In this document: piece after piece, positions 11,340 through 22,047 of the stretch | Layout: each line of letters starts with the position of its first letter | Numbering within the stretch: the stretch's first letter is position 1 | From: Phaonia tiefii | Taxonomy: Eukaryota > Arthropoda > Insecta > Diptera > Muscidae | Reading direction: 5' to 3' | Length of the DNA: 64,000 nucleotides | Assembly (NCBI GenBank): GCA_963931995.1 | Contig: OZ008367.1 | Coordinates: 133,589,887 to 133,653,886 of the forward strand | The notes under the pieces: model-generated | Seen by the model: only the letters and a program-made list of their open reading frames with translations | Database searches by the model: none | What the model was told of the DNA's origin: nothing | Position numbers and translations under genes: made by a program

Positions 11340-11655
11340 ACATTATTTATTATTTTTCTTATTACAGCTGTTACGCGAACGAAGAGAAAATTAAAAACTG
11401 CAGCAGAGAAACATTAATAATTTTTTTGTGATAACTTGGTCCATTCATAATCTTGATGTGAAACATTGATGCCTTCTGAAACATTTATGTTTTTTGTATT
11501 GTTTTATGTAATAACATTGTCGAATGGTGCATTTATATTACAATATTATATAAAAAGTATAAGACTCGTTTATGGTCTTTTACTCAGACTCTCTACATGA
11601 GCGCAGAAAAAGGGTGCAATAAGTTCTCTATACTATTCAATAGTTTTTGTCCTCA
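11340..11655 (+). repeat. MITE-like repeat, partial copy
   Basis: It shares AACTTGGTCCATTCATAAT, AAACATTGATGCCTTCTGAA, AAGACTCGTTTATG, GACTCTCTACATGAG and the terminal GTTCTCTATACTATTCAATA with the copies at 12175-12497 and 43509-43812. The left inverted end is missing or too diverged to see. Confidence 0.6.
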
Positions 11656-11668
11656 TTCTGTTTATCAG

Positions 11669-11712
11669 CTAATGTGAGTTCGAATCCCACCCGCGGCATT
11701 TACATTTTTTTC
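11669..11712 (+). repeat. SINE family 2, B-box fragment
   Basis: GTGAGTTCGAATCCCACCCG followed by CGGCATTTACATTTTTTTC is the same string as inside the longer copies at 11930-12095 and 39505-39656. GTTCGAATCC fits a tRNA-type B box. Confidence 0.5.
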
Positions 11713-11929
11713 ATTAACATTTTCATTAAAACAACTAAATTTGAAACATATGGTAGGGCCAAAACCAAAATAGAACGAGACAACTACAATTAGAATACTG
11801 CATTCTATAAATAGGACTTTCAGAACTTCTGCATCAGTGCGTGTAGTAGGAAAGCAATGTGTAAGTAGCGACAACCAATCATTCTGCACACAATCAATAA
11901 ATCTCTTCGGTTAGTGACTTGTGTAAATA

Positions 11930-12095
11930 CTCACCGCAGTTGCTTAATGGGCTAGACGCTGCTGAAGATGATGCTTCACACACAGCGAAACCATCGTCCA
12001 ACTAATGTGAGTTCGAATCCCACCCATGGCATTTAAATTTTTTTCACTAACCGGAGAAAACATGATCTCTTACAGTCTTAAAGGAAATTACAAAA
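11930..12095 (+). repeat. tRNA-derived SINE family 2
   Basis: TTGCTTAATGGGCTAGACG resembles a polymerase III A box. GTGAGTTCGAATCCCAC, about 60 bases downstream, fits a B box. The body CACTAACCGGAGAAAACATG-ATCTCTTACAG is shared with 39505-39656. The inter-box spacing and unrelated body argue for a SINE, not a functional tRNA gene. Confidence 0.6.
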
Positions 12096-12174
12096 ACCAT
12101 TATTTCAGTGAGCTACATATTGATTTTTATGCCGTTGTATGCCAGCATTCAAACGAGCAGGTCGTCGTCGCCGA

Positions 12175-12497
12175 AGAGTGTTAAATAGTATAGAGAATTC
12201 ATGGAACGTATTATATGACTCAAAAGCACTGGCGATATCTGCCGAATGTTTCAAATCGTATTACTATTTTTATGTCATAAATTGGTCCATTTATAATTTT
12301 CATACGAAACGTTGATGCCTTTTGAAACATTTATGCTTACTGTATTCTTTTGTGTAATAAAATTGTCAAAATGGTTCATTTAGATTGAAATATTCTTTAA
12401 AGAGAATAAGACTCGATTATGATCTTTGACTCAGAATCTGTACGAGAGCGGAGAAAGAGTACAATAAGTTGTCTATACTATTCAATACTTTTTGCCG
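12175..12497. mobile_element. MITE-like element with TAGTATAGAGAA ends
   Basis: The left part AAATAGTATAGAGAATTC and the right part TGTCTATACTATTCAATAC are inverted relative to each other. The interior matches 43509-43812 throughout (for example CTCAAAAGCACTGGCGATATCTG... against its inverted form there). About 320 bp; no coding. Confidence 0.65.
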
Positions 12498-13519
12498 TCG
12501 ATCTGTTTATGACAAAACATGGGTGCAATGATTCACTGAATATTTTTTTTAAATTTTTTCCCAAAACTATAAAATTTTTTAATGTTTCTGAAAGACAAGG
12601 CTTTCGCAAATATATTTCATCTAAAATTATGACCATTTTCAAAATCAAATTTTTCATTTTCGATGTTTCGCAAAAATTTCGCTCGGTGTTTATTTTTATA
12701 TATTTGACCCTGCTTAAGAACACGCACGAAGTGTGCCAAATTTCATGAATTCACTTTTTTTGGGTTGGAATGTAAAAAACCTTAAATTTTCATATGAAAA
12801 ACATTGGAAAGTAATTTAAAAATGCAATTCTGTAACGCAGTAAACTATGAAAATGCAGCACAGGGGCGGAACTTTAATTGCTTTTTACTCAAAAACTTAT
12901 TTTGATACACTTGGTGGGTTTTCGTTTGCTGGGTCACATGTGCTTTTCATTTTTATTGTAGACTAAATTGTTGTTAAAGACACGCCAAAAAAAAAGAATA
13001 GTTCCTAAGCCCACTAAGCTCAGGAGAGCTTAAGGCTGAAACAAGTACAAACAGTTTCATGCTTTCACCGCTTTCCTCCCTCGCACCGGTTTTTCGTGTC
13101 GCTAAGCCACATAAGCGGAATATGTCATACGCATAAAGAGAATGACCATAGAGTGTCAGAGGTTCTCAACACAATAAACCACCGTCTACATATCTTTCAA
13201 ACAAAGATTTTTCTATTTACAAAATCCTATTTACAGTTTTATGTATCGCGCATATTAAAAATTCCCAAACAAACACTTCTCAATAGCGCTCACACCTCAC
13301 TTCCCGAAATTTTCTTTTTGTTAGTACTTTTGATGAAAGTCTTTGACACTCTGCAACCAACTCGTTGCTGTCAAAGCCGGTGAAGCTTACATTTCTTTAA
13401 TTTCTGTAAGCCCACCTTACATTTATGCCTCGCATGGGCAGGATGACGACGAATTGAATTGTGTGAATGCTGTCTCATATGAGCGTATGTTACTAACATA
13501 TCGGTGCGGGTAAACAATG
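12498..13519. other. No recognisable feature
   Basis: Two overlapping chance frames near 12419-12748 exist on opposite strands, low in complexity and rich in Phe/Lys; neither has a domain. The rest is AT-rich sequence with no visible element. Confidence 0.35.
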
Positions 13520-13798
13520 AAAGAAAAATAGTGTCCCATAACATCGATGAAGGGATTGAGGAGAGCTTCAGGGAGATCAGGGAGATATGACCTTTCTAGT
13601 TTTACACTCACTGATTGGGACCTACAGTTTTACACCGGTAGCGAATGGTATTTTGAGGAGCTTTTTCATGGCTAAATACTCCATAAATACTCCATAAGCG
13701 AGGTGACCGTTGTCGAAAGAAATGTAAGGTGGTCTGAGCAGAGATCGAATCCACGTTCTCATGTGCAACAGCCGCGCACACTAACCATTGCATCACCA
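13520..13798 (-). repeat. tRNA-derived SINE family 1, full-length copy
   Basis: Read on the minus strand it begins GTGGTGATGCAATGGTTAGT with GCGCGGCT, has a decayed B box (GGATTCGATCTC), then TTTCTTTCGACAACGGTCACC, CCATGAAAAAGCT, ACCGGTGTAAAACTGTAGG and CCCTTCATCGATG. All parts match, in order, the well-bounded copy at 38750-39037. It is diverged and probably old. Confidence 0.75.
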
Positions 13799-15034
13799 CT
13801 ATACTATGTAAAAAAGTCGCATTTTCTTTGAAGATTTTTTTGGGATTAAAAATATTTAAGTTTTTTTTTACTATTTGGAAAAAAAATTAATTGGATTTCA
13901 TTGGCCGTGCATTGATGTAAAACAAATAAAAAAAATACATTCAAAAATTATCAGAAAAAACGTTAAAAATTGTGATATTACCGTATTTTTGCCAATCGAC
14001 TCGACTGTGTCATGACGTGCATAATTAGAGTAATATACAATTTTGACAATTTCAGCAGAGCATTTTTTTCACGGCAGCATTTTGAAGTTTTGATGAAGCA
14101 TATTTTTCCGGTTGTTCGCGTATTTCTCATACCTTTTCGCGGCTTACCTTTACATTTAATTTATTGTCTCTATTTAACAGTATTTTTCTGTGAAATACAA
14201 AATTTAATAAATTTAATATTTAATTGAAGAAATGTTAAGAAAACTTAAGAATTATCAAAATTTCAAACTGCAGACGTGAAGAAATACCCTATCAAAGTTT
14301 CAAAAATATATTTTTCGATTCCTGCTGGTCATGATGACACGTCGTTTGAACCCCATATTGACCGAAAAAATATTATTTTTTTACCCAAATTCACTAGGAA
14401 TCATAAATTCAAATGTACCCTCGTATAGAAAAAGTTTGACGTGCCGTAATCAACTCTTCAATACGCATCTTTTAAGACCGTCTCTTCCGAGTTCCGGCAT
14501 GGGTTGTAACTATGAGAAACTACATATTTATTAAAATAAAAATTCCAATTGCCATATTGTTCATTATTCATTAGTCTCATGTATTTGCTATTTTTTTGAT
14601 TGAGTTTCACTGGAACTCTAAATTTCGTATGCTAGTTGTCTAATGTTTGTCCAGGATTGTCATTATCTGGGGCCAACTCCTGAGTTTCCATCGGACTATT
14701 TGAGATATCAACCGGTTCCATTAAACGTAGACCATTTAAATAATCTCCAATAATAATTATATAATCTAAATATTTGAAATACAAAATAACGAAATGAAGT
14801 CGACATCAAATCAAAAATAAAATTACCCCCCAAATGTGATATTCAAAAACCAAACAATATACACTCAACAAAAAAATACAATAGTTTTCAATAGCATTAC
14901 ACCCAATTGAATAAAATTAATTCATGCGTGCAAGTCATATCACGCCAAAGACTGTCAAAAAACGCCATGGCCCCGATTGTACTTGTGAACATTAAGAAAC
15001 GTCCATCTTATAATACCATATATTGCCTTCCTAT
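13799..15034. other. No recognisable feature
   Basis: AT-rich sequence with only short chance frames; no element ends, RNA genes or protein motifs seen. Confidence 0.35.
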
Positions 15035-15129
15035 ATAAAGGGTGTCTCAGAAAGAATGCACTTTTATATTTCAAAATGCAGACTCGCAGTTTTTGAGATA
15101 GTAGTGATTTTTTTATTGGATTGCAAAAA

Positions 15130-16061
15130 AGACATGTTCCGATTAAGTATGGAATAAACTATCCGTCAAATAGCCCCAATGGATCTACTGACAGGGCAAT
15201 TACTGTTTTCATAAAATTTTCCATGACTTTTTCAAAGAGATGTGGCTGTAGCTCACCGATGACGCGTTGGATCTTGGATTTGAGCTCAGGAATTGTTTCT
15301 GATTTATTCGCATACATCCGAGATTTCACAAAACCTCACAGAAAGTAATCGCACGGTGTTAACTCACATGATCTTGGTGGCCAGTTGACATCAAAACTTC
15401 TTGAGATAATTTGTTCTGGAAATCTTTGCTGCAATTAATCGATTGTTTCATGCGCGGTGTGGCAGGTGGCGCCATCTTGCTAAAACCACATGTCGTCCAC
15501 ATCTATGCCGTCCCGTTGAATCCCGTTCACAGTCAAAGCAATTTTGGCCTCATCTTCAAAAAACTAAGGCCCAATCACGCCGCCTGACCAAAATCCGCAT
15601 CAGACATTTGCTCGTTGTGGGTGCAATTGTTTCTCATAGATTGAGTGAAGATTTTCTGAGCCCCAAAGTCGAGGATTTTGTGTATTCACGAAGCCATTCA
15701 GATGGAAATGCCCTAGATGATTTGCTTTAAATATTGGACAAATATTCACTTTGTTCCATTACCCATTTAACGAATTGCCGGCGCTTTCCATGGTCTGCTG
15801 GTTTGACCTCCTGAATAAGCTGAATTTTGTGGAAAAAGGTGGAAGTCTTTTGTCGAAATTCGCTGCGTAGTGTTTCGTGAAATCTGAAGTTATTGATAAC
15901 GATGCCGAATTGATCTTTTCGGGTTTTCGGCACCACTCTCGTTTACAGCAGCAATGTTTTCAAGAGATCGACCGGTACGTTGGCGCACAGGAGTCTTAGT
16001 AGCCATAACCGACCCAGTTTCTTAACATTGTTTGACCACTCTTCCAATGGTCGACACATTA
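15130..16061 (-). pseudogene. Mariner transposase, main fragment, decayed
   Basis: Minus-strand pieces in order are STIGRVVKQ, TPVRQRTGRSLENIAAVNES, QEVKPADHGKRRQFV, DMWF-stop-QDGATCHTA, NWPPRSCELTPCDYF and GFVKSRMYANK, ending near 15150. QDGA to CDYF leaves 41 residues between the second and third catalytic Asp, the D,D41D (rosa) spacing. The frame is broken by several stops (for example in DMWF-stop-Q and TID-stop-L) and at least one shift, and part of the middle, including the first Asp block, is decayed. The N-terminal coding continues beyond the insertion at 19990. Confidence 0.75.
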
Positions 16062-16540
16062 CACAGTACAACATTTTTCAGGTGATTGATTCGGGACTCA
16101 ATTCTGATAATTGTTTGTGAAAGTAGCCCCAAAAAGAAGAACTTCTGCATCATTCATTTGGTCAAGTTACCTCAAATAATAATTTAATAATTAATTTGAA
16201 GTTAGTAAGTATCGAGGGGAATTTGTCACGTTTTAGGTTCTTTTGTTTGTTATAACTCGAGAACCACTAGTCCGAATAAGCTGAAACAAATTTAAGAAAA
16301 TTAAGAATTACAATTCCTTTAATCTGTCCATACAACAGTGTCCAACAGTTTAAATAAATGTATGAAAAAAAAAATATTTTTTGCCTAAAAAATTAAATTT
16401 CATTTTTTTTAATTCATAAAATATACAAAACGGTAAAGAGTGTCAAGTCCTATTACTTTCACGTAAAGTCACATAACCTATGAACAAAATGAGACATAAA
16501 TCATGAAAATCGATATACGCGTTCCGCTTTTGGGTTTTGT
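16062..16540. repeat. Left inverted arm of the CACAG transposon
   Basis: This stretch matches 19489-19989 in reverse complement. Shared strings include GGGACTCAATTCT, AATAATTTAATAATTAATTT, AACGTGACAAATTCCCC (inverted), CCACTAGTCCGA and the block near ATAACCTATGA and ATCATGAAAATCGAT. Weaker inverted similarity continues to about 16670 (TATATAGCCACCCTT against AAGGGTGGCTGGATATA near 19215). Confidence 0.85.
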
Positions 16541-16883
16541 CGTTGGCTACCTGCATGATTTTTTTTACAGAAATTGCGCCCACATTTATGAGTGCTCATG
16601 TTTTGGAACGTTCCGAAAAATGTAAAACGCACACGTGCTGAATCAGGTATATAGCCACCCTTTACATACGCGCCGTTCACACTCAATTAAAGGGGGAAAA
16701 GGATGTGTGTCAGTACCTGACTTCACTTTTACATGTACTTCAGTTGATAAATAAATAGTATTTATAGCTGTGCATTGATAGATTTTTGTCATTTAACAAG
16801 TGTCGGCGAACGAGAAGAGTACAAGTGCATTTTTCTCCGGTTATTAAAAGTGAATAACAACAAAACATATAATATATTTCAAT

Positions 16884-18853
16884 ATGGAAAATAACAAGTG
16901 CCCAAAATTGGATAATTTTTGTCACGTTTGTGGTCATATCGTCCCAAAAAGAGGCCAACTGGATCGAAAAAAATTGATTACTGGGGAATTCAAAACAGCG
17001 TATTGTCATTATTTTGATGAAGCAGATTTAAGTGGTGCAAATTTTACGCCGAACACAGTGTGCAAAAATTGTTATAATACCCTTATAATGTGGATACATG
17101 GAAAAGGTGGACAGTTTTCTTTTATGAAGCCAGAAATTTGGGTGGAAGACCTAACTGGACATGATGAATCCAGGTGCTACGCATGCATAAATTCTCGTAA
17201 TGGATTAAACAGACAACAATTGAAAACAAAAGTATACACTGCTGCATTTACTGCCACACTTCCAGTTAACCGCCCTGCTGATGTCGATGCACCTAAACCT
17301 CCGAGTCTGGATACTGTGTCCCTGCAAGCCGAAACCGTTTTCACCAATACGACCAATTTGAATGATGCTGATTGGACACCTGATATTGAAAATAATGGAT
17401 CACAACCGCTAACACAAATGGAAATGGATTACATTGTGGCTAAGATGGGACTATCACAACAATACTCCGAATGGTTGACATCATTTTCGAAGAGCAGAAA
17501 ACTCACAGCAAAATGTCAGCGCAACATCATACCGACAACGCCAAGCTGATTTTCAGAAATTTTATTCCGTTGACGAAGCAAATATGTTCACCTACTCTCA
17601 TGATATCCCAGGTTTAGTGAACAAATTGGGAATGGATTATATCGCTGGCGACTGGCGTTTATTCATCGATGGTTCAGTTTCCAGTTTGAAGGCTGTGCTG
17701 TTACACAAAACAAACAAAAAACCGTCCATTCCATTGAGATTCAGCACAAACAAGGAGGAAACGTATAAATCATTGGACAACATTTTGAAGGAAATCAAAT
17801 ACGATGAACACAAATGGAAGATTTGTTGTGATCTGAAGGTGGTGAACATACTACAAGGCATTATAGAAAAGGGCGGCTATCCAAAATACTTCTGCTTCCT
17901 TTGTATTTGGAATTCACGATACACAGGGAATCAATATCAACGTAAAGATTGGGAAGCAAGAACTCCCGAGCTCAACAAACAATTACAATTACGCAATGAA
18001 CCTATGATAAAGGACCTGGATGATATTTTGTTGCCACCGCTCCACATAAAGTTAGCTGGGAAATTCGTTGGAGTGGTAGTCATGGATATTGGGGACGCCT
18101 ATGACTGTTTAAAATCCATCTTTCCAAAACTCAGTGACGCTAAAATTATAAAAGGTAAGTATCTTTGTCTGTATTTAAATATTGTCATATATAAATTTTT
18201 TCATTTCGATATATTCGCATTACCAATAATTTTTTTTTTTATTTAAAACAGGTATTCTCAATGGACCAGATATAAGGAAATTAATGAAAAGCGAATCTTT
18301 CACAAATGTGCTTTCGAACCATAGTAACCACCTACATGCATGGAACGCACTGAAAGATGTCATCGAAGGCGTTTTAGGAAAGAACCGAGCACAGAGAGAT
18401 GACATACAGAAACGAGTGGACAAGTTGCTGTATTATTTTGAAAAAATCAATGCATCCATGACATTAAAATTACATTTCCTGCATTTCCACCTTGATACCT
18501 TTTTGGCACAATTACCTCAGGAATCAGGCGAACAAGGAGAGAGGTTCCTCCAGGTGACCATGCCAACGGAAGAACGATTCAAAGGCAAAAAATTAGATGC
18601 GATGCTGGCGGAGGTTTGTTGGTGGAGTTCTAAAATTATGCAGTCTGAAGATGAAAGCACCGAAGAAGAACATGGCACTGAAATTGGTGGGCCCATGAAA
18701 AAAAACGAGCCCTTGAATATTATGGATTCCTCGGATGACGACGCAAACTCAGACCACGAATATCAACAACCTACGAAGAAAAGAAGATCATCAGAACCAC
18801 AAGCGTCAACTTCAACGAGAATGGATATTGACAATAATTATAATTATAATTGA
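16884..18853 (+). pseudogene. Transposon-encoded protein: Cys-rich N-terminus plus putative RNase-H-like core
   Basis: Translation starts MENNKCPKLDNFCHVCG at 16884. The first 120 residues carry paired cysteines (CHVCG, CKNC, CYAC) that look like a zinc-binding domain. A one-base shift near 17490-17497 moves the frame; coding then continues through TYSHDIPGLVNKLGMDY, DWRLFIDGS, KICCDLKVV, YFCFLCIWNSR and LPPLHIKLAGKF. A phase-1 intron lies at 18155-18251 (GTAAGT...AACAG, 97 bp). The last exon has GPDIRKLMKS, LKLHFLHFHLD and GEQGERF and ends at 18853. I recognise this layout from many unnamed insect and cnidarian proteins. Asp in WRLFIDGS, Asp in CCDLKVV and Glu in EQGERF are candidate catalytic acids by inference. 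An AATAAA follows at 18987. Apart from the frameshift the gene looks nearly complete. Confidence 0.75.
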
Positions 18854-19488
18854 AAATGTTCTAAATTTTGTTTTTATGCATAGATTCCATAAATTCCATA
18901 TTTTCTGTGTAAGAATAGCTGCAATACAATTCGCAATTTTTATTTTAAGTTTTGTGTATATTCATTCATAACATTATTGGAATTGAAATAAATTTATTCA
19001 TCGATTTTCTCAAAAAATGTCTCACTTTACTCACAGGTTACGTGGCTTTATACGAAAGTAATTAGGTTGACACTTTTTTTCATTTTGGATTTTTTATGAA
19101 TTTAAAAAAAAAAAAATTTTTAATGACAAAAATCGATCAATGCACACCTGTAAATACTACGTATTTTTAAATATTTTACTGCTAGGTACTTATAAATGGG
19201 CGCATATTTTAAGGGTGGCTGGATATATACCTGATTCAGCACTTGTACGTTTCAAATTGTGCAAAACTTTCCATATAATGACCACCCCTAATTGTGGGTA
19301 CAATCATACAGATAGTCACCGGAAAACCCCAAATAATTAAAACATTTATTAGCGTTTATTGCTTTGCTTACGCAATCATAAAAATCAAATAACCTTTTGT
19401 TTATTCCTTCTTTTTAATTCTCAGAATCATAAAAAAGGTGTCAATGTTTTCTCCAAATAATGTTGTGCATATCTCGAGCAAATTTTTG

Positions 19489-19989
19489 AAATTCATACAT
19501 TTACTTAATTGCTAATAAATGAGAAACGCGTGCATCGATTTTCATGATCTATGGCTTATTTTGCTCATAGGTTATGTGACTTTACGTCAAAGTAATTAGA
19601 TTTGACACTTTGTTCCATTTTGGATTTTTTATGAATTTAAAAAAAAAAATTAAAATTTTTAGGCAAAAAAACTTTTTTCCTTTCCTTTTTAACTTCGAAA
19701 GTGTTGCACATGTAGGAAAACGGTATAAGAAAATATTAGAGGAATTGTAATTCTTAATTTTCCTAAATTTGTTTCAGCTAAATCGGACTAGTGGTTCTGG
19801 AGTTATGACAAACAAAAGAGCCTAAAACGTGACAAATTCCCCTATACAATACTTACTAACTTCAAATTAATTATTAAATTATTATTTGAGGTAACTTGAC
19901 CAAACGAATGACGCAGAAGTTCTTCTTTTTGTGGCTATTTTCACAAACAATTATGAGAATTGAGTCCCGAAATCATGTGTTGTACTGTG
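19489..19989. repeat. Right inverted arm of the CACAG transposon
   Basis: Reverse-complement counterpart of 16062-16540, ending TGTTGTACTGTG before the TTA duplication. The arms have diverged by small indels, consistent with age or with partial loss of sequence exchange between them. Confidence 0.85.
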
Positions 19990-20130
19990 TTAGGTACACT
20001 TTCTCGACTGAAAATTATTCGCAGTATGCGAGCGGTCTCAGCATAACTTTGCAAATTTTTATAACAAGTTTTCGCAATTATAACGAAATAAAAATACGTG
20101 ATAGCTGTCAAATTCCAGAGTTGCCGCTTG
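19990..20130 (-). pseudogene. Mariner transposase, N-terminal fragment
   Basis: The minus strand reads IAKTCYKNLQSYAETARILR then IIFSRESVP, the start of the mariner helix-turn-helix region. It joins in frame across the single TTA to STIGRVVKQ in the fragment ending at 16061. Family proteins have this block at roughly residues 10-50. Confidence 0.7.
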
Positions 20131-20184
20131 CACTAAAAGTGACACTAATTTTAAAAACTGCAACAAAAGTGAGACATTCTTTAT

Positions 20185-21536
20185 ACTTATACGTTTAGTG
20201 GTTACTCGATTTGCCGGCCATTTTTCAGGGGTAGTTTAGGTATTTGGGAAAGTTGTGCAGACTAATTAAAGCTAACCACTTTTTTTGGAACAGAACAGAC
20301 CTTCCTGTGTGTTAGTACCAAATGTGTACAATCTTCATAAAACTCCTTAGTACCGAAGAATTTTAAGGTCATGAGTGCCCAGACTTACGACGATATACAT
20401 AAGTTGGCGATCCATAAAAAAATTTGTTTTCCCATTTGATTGTTCAACTCTTTCACGCATCAAGAGTTAAATATCCTCATATTCTTTAGCAAATTATATT
20501 ACTGCCAACTTTCCACTGATTTTCCCATTGCGTTTAGGAAATTTCTTCAACATATACTCACCGTAGTTCAAAATAAAAAATAACAAAATCTCCGCCTCTC
20601 TTTCTTATACTTTAATTTTTAATAGCATTCCAACTATAAAACTCTCTCTAAAGTCGTTGCGCACACCTGCGTTGTCTACCGTTGATTGGATTTGGAAAAT
20701 TGAAAAAAAAAGATTGTATGTATGTGCTTTTGTTCACGTCTTCAGATATGCTGATAATTCTAATGGAAACTGCAAGAAGTCTTACAGTCTTATTTGAAAA
20801 GACTTAGACAGAAGCAAAAGAAGCGCTTACCACCATCATAGCTATTACAATCAACGACATTCGCTTTAAGCATACCACCAAGTAATAGTTGGCGATTATG
20901 TTTTTTATTAATAAAAGTTATACTAACATTGTCACATTTTCTAGACGTGGGTTTCTTGAGCATTAAAACTTGCATTCAATACATAGTTTTAGGTGGTTTC
21001 AACACTTGTTAAGGAGCTACATATATCCTTCAATTAACAGTAATGCCTGGAGTGGAGAATAAGCAGGTATTAAGTACATATAATCTTTAGGAGTAACTAC
21101 TGCAAAAACTCGTGTTAATTTCTAATTAATTTTTCATATTTCAACGCAGAAAATAAACAACTTTCAATAGACCAGTGCACACTGGGACGTTGGAGTCGTT
21201 TTCCAACCAAATTCACTTTTTCCTCTAAGCAAATAAAATCCACATTTGAAAGAAGTTGGACAGAAAAATTATTTGTTGTATTTAGAACTATAGGTACTAA
21301 ATAATAACGGTAAAATCAAAATGGCGTTCGAAAAAAATCAAAATTAATATCAACTACCAAATTGAATTTCGTAATTCGGTTAACCGAATTCCGGTCGGTT
21401 AGCCGTAAGGCGGTTTTCTAAACATTGCTATTTTCTAAGAACCGGGTTCACCGGTTACTTCAAGTTGATTAACCGGTTTTTTCGTTTTTTTGCACAACTG
21501 ATATAACACCGTAGAATTACACACCTAAAGCCTTTT
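20185..21536. other. No recognisable feature
   Basis: AT-rich. A 61-codon minus-strand frame at 20790-20975 has no motif I recognise. CGGTT/AACCG-rich sequence at 21370-21480 (GGTTAACCGAATTCCGGTCGG) is locally self-complementary. Confidence 0.35.
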
Positions 21537-21682
21537 TCATAGCTCATTATAATTACTGGCCCCATCACACAGACACAAAAGACTTTGCTGAATTGGTTGT
21601 CCAATGGCATTAGGAGTCATATCTGCCAACTCCGATTTAGATCTAAGTTCTGGATCTAATGACAACACAGGTGGTATGTTAG
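21537..21682 (-). other. Candidate terminal exon of an unidentified gene
   Basis: On the minus strand a good acceptor (TTTTTTATGCATTTCAG) at 21683 precedes 48 codons beginning ANIPPVLSLDPELRSKSE and ending GASNYNEL before a stop at 21537-21539. The amino-acid composition is balanced, unlike the chance frames around it. I do not recognise the protein, and no partner exon is evident upstream, so it could be an exon, an old gene fragment or chance. Confidence 0.3.
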
Positions 21683-21832
21683 CTGAAATGCATAAAAAAC
21701 AGTATTCACATTCAAAAAAGAAGTACAAAACGTACAAACGAATATTTGCCAACGATGATTTTGCCTAATAGGGTAAATCAAATGTAATTTGTTTCTAATT
21801 TTTCGACCTTTATTTTAATTATTCTTGACTAA

Positions 21833-22047
21833 TTATCCAAGCTCAAGGTCACTTCTGATTTTATAAAACTTTTTGTTTTCCTCTTTTCCCTCTCGATATT
21901 TCGATTTCCTTTGGAAATCTTTTTCAGGATATTAATAATATTAAAAACTATCCTGAAAAAGATTTCCAAAGGAAATCGAAATACCGAGAGGGAAAAGAGG
22001 AAAACAAAAAGTTTTATAAAATCTGAAGTGACCTTAAGCTTGGATAA
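21833..22047. repeat. Near-perfect 215-bp hairpin
   Basis: TTATCCAAGCT...at 21833 pairs along about 95 bases with ...AAGCTTGGATAA at 22047. Only a few mismatches are present (for example CTCAAGG against CTTAAGG) and a loop of about 20 bases contains ATTAATAATATTAAAAAC. It may be a palindromic MITE or a source of double-stranded hairpin RNA. No flanking duplication is clear. Confidence 0.85.

Larger units (their letters stand above)
16062..19989 (+). mobile_element. CACAG-ended DNA transposon with long inverted arms, TTA duplication
   Basis: The element starts CACAGTACAACA at 16062 and ends with its reverse complement at 19989, flanked by TTA at 16059-16061 and 19990-19992. Insertion is into a mariner frame, which confirms both boundaries to the base. 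The inverted similarity extends about 450 bp inward on each side. It contains one gene (16884-18853). A 3-bp TWA duplication with CAC termini is compatible with the CMC, Academ or Harbinger groups, but the encoded protein matches none that I can name with certainty. A gene-less relative is at 57702-60345. Confidence 0.85.
15035..20184 (-). mobile_element. Mariner (D,D41D type), split by a larger transposon
   Basis: Outer ends TATAAAGGGTGTCTCA (15035) and, inverted, TATAAAGAATGTCTCA (about 20184) are the mariner termini. Transposase coding on the minus strand is split between 19990-20130 (N-terminal part) and 15130-16061 (the rest). The insertion occupies 16062-19989, flanked by TTA. Joining the halves with a single TTA keeps the frame across the junction, so the mariner was already there when the larger element landed. 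Confidence 0.85.

Noticed and set aside
12419..12748. 109-codon plus-strand frame
   Set aside because: Low-complexity Phe/Lys/Ile composition, a competing frame on the other strand, and its start lies in a MITE.
15443..15730. 95-codon plus-strand frame
   Set aside because: It is antisense to mariner transposase coding read on the minus strand.
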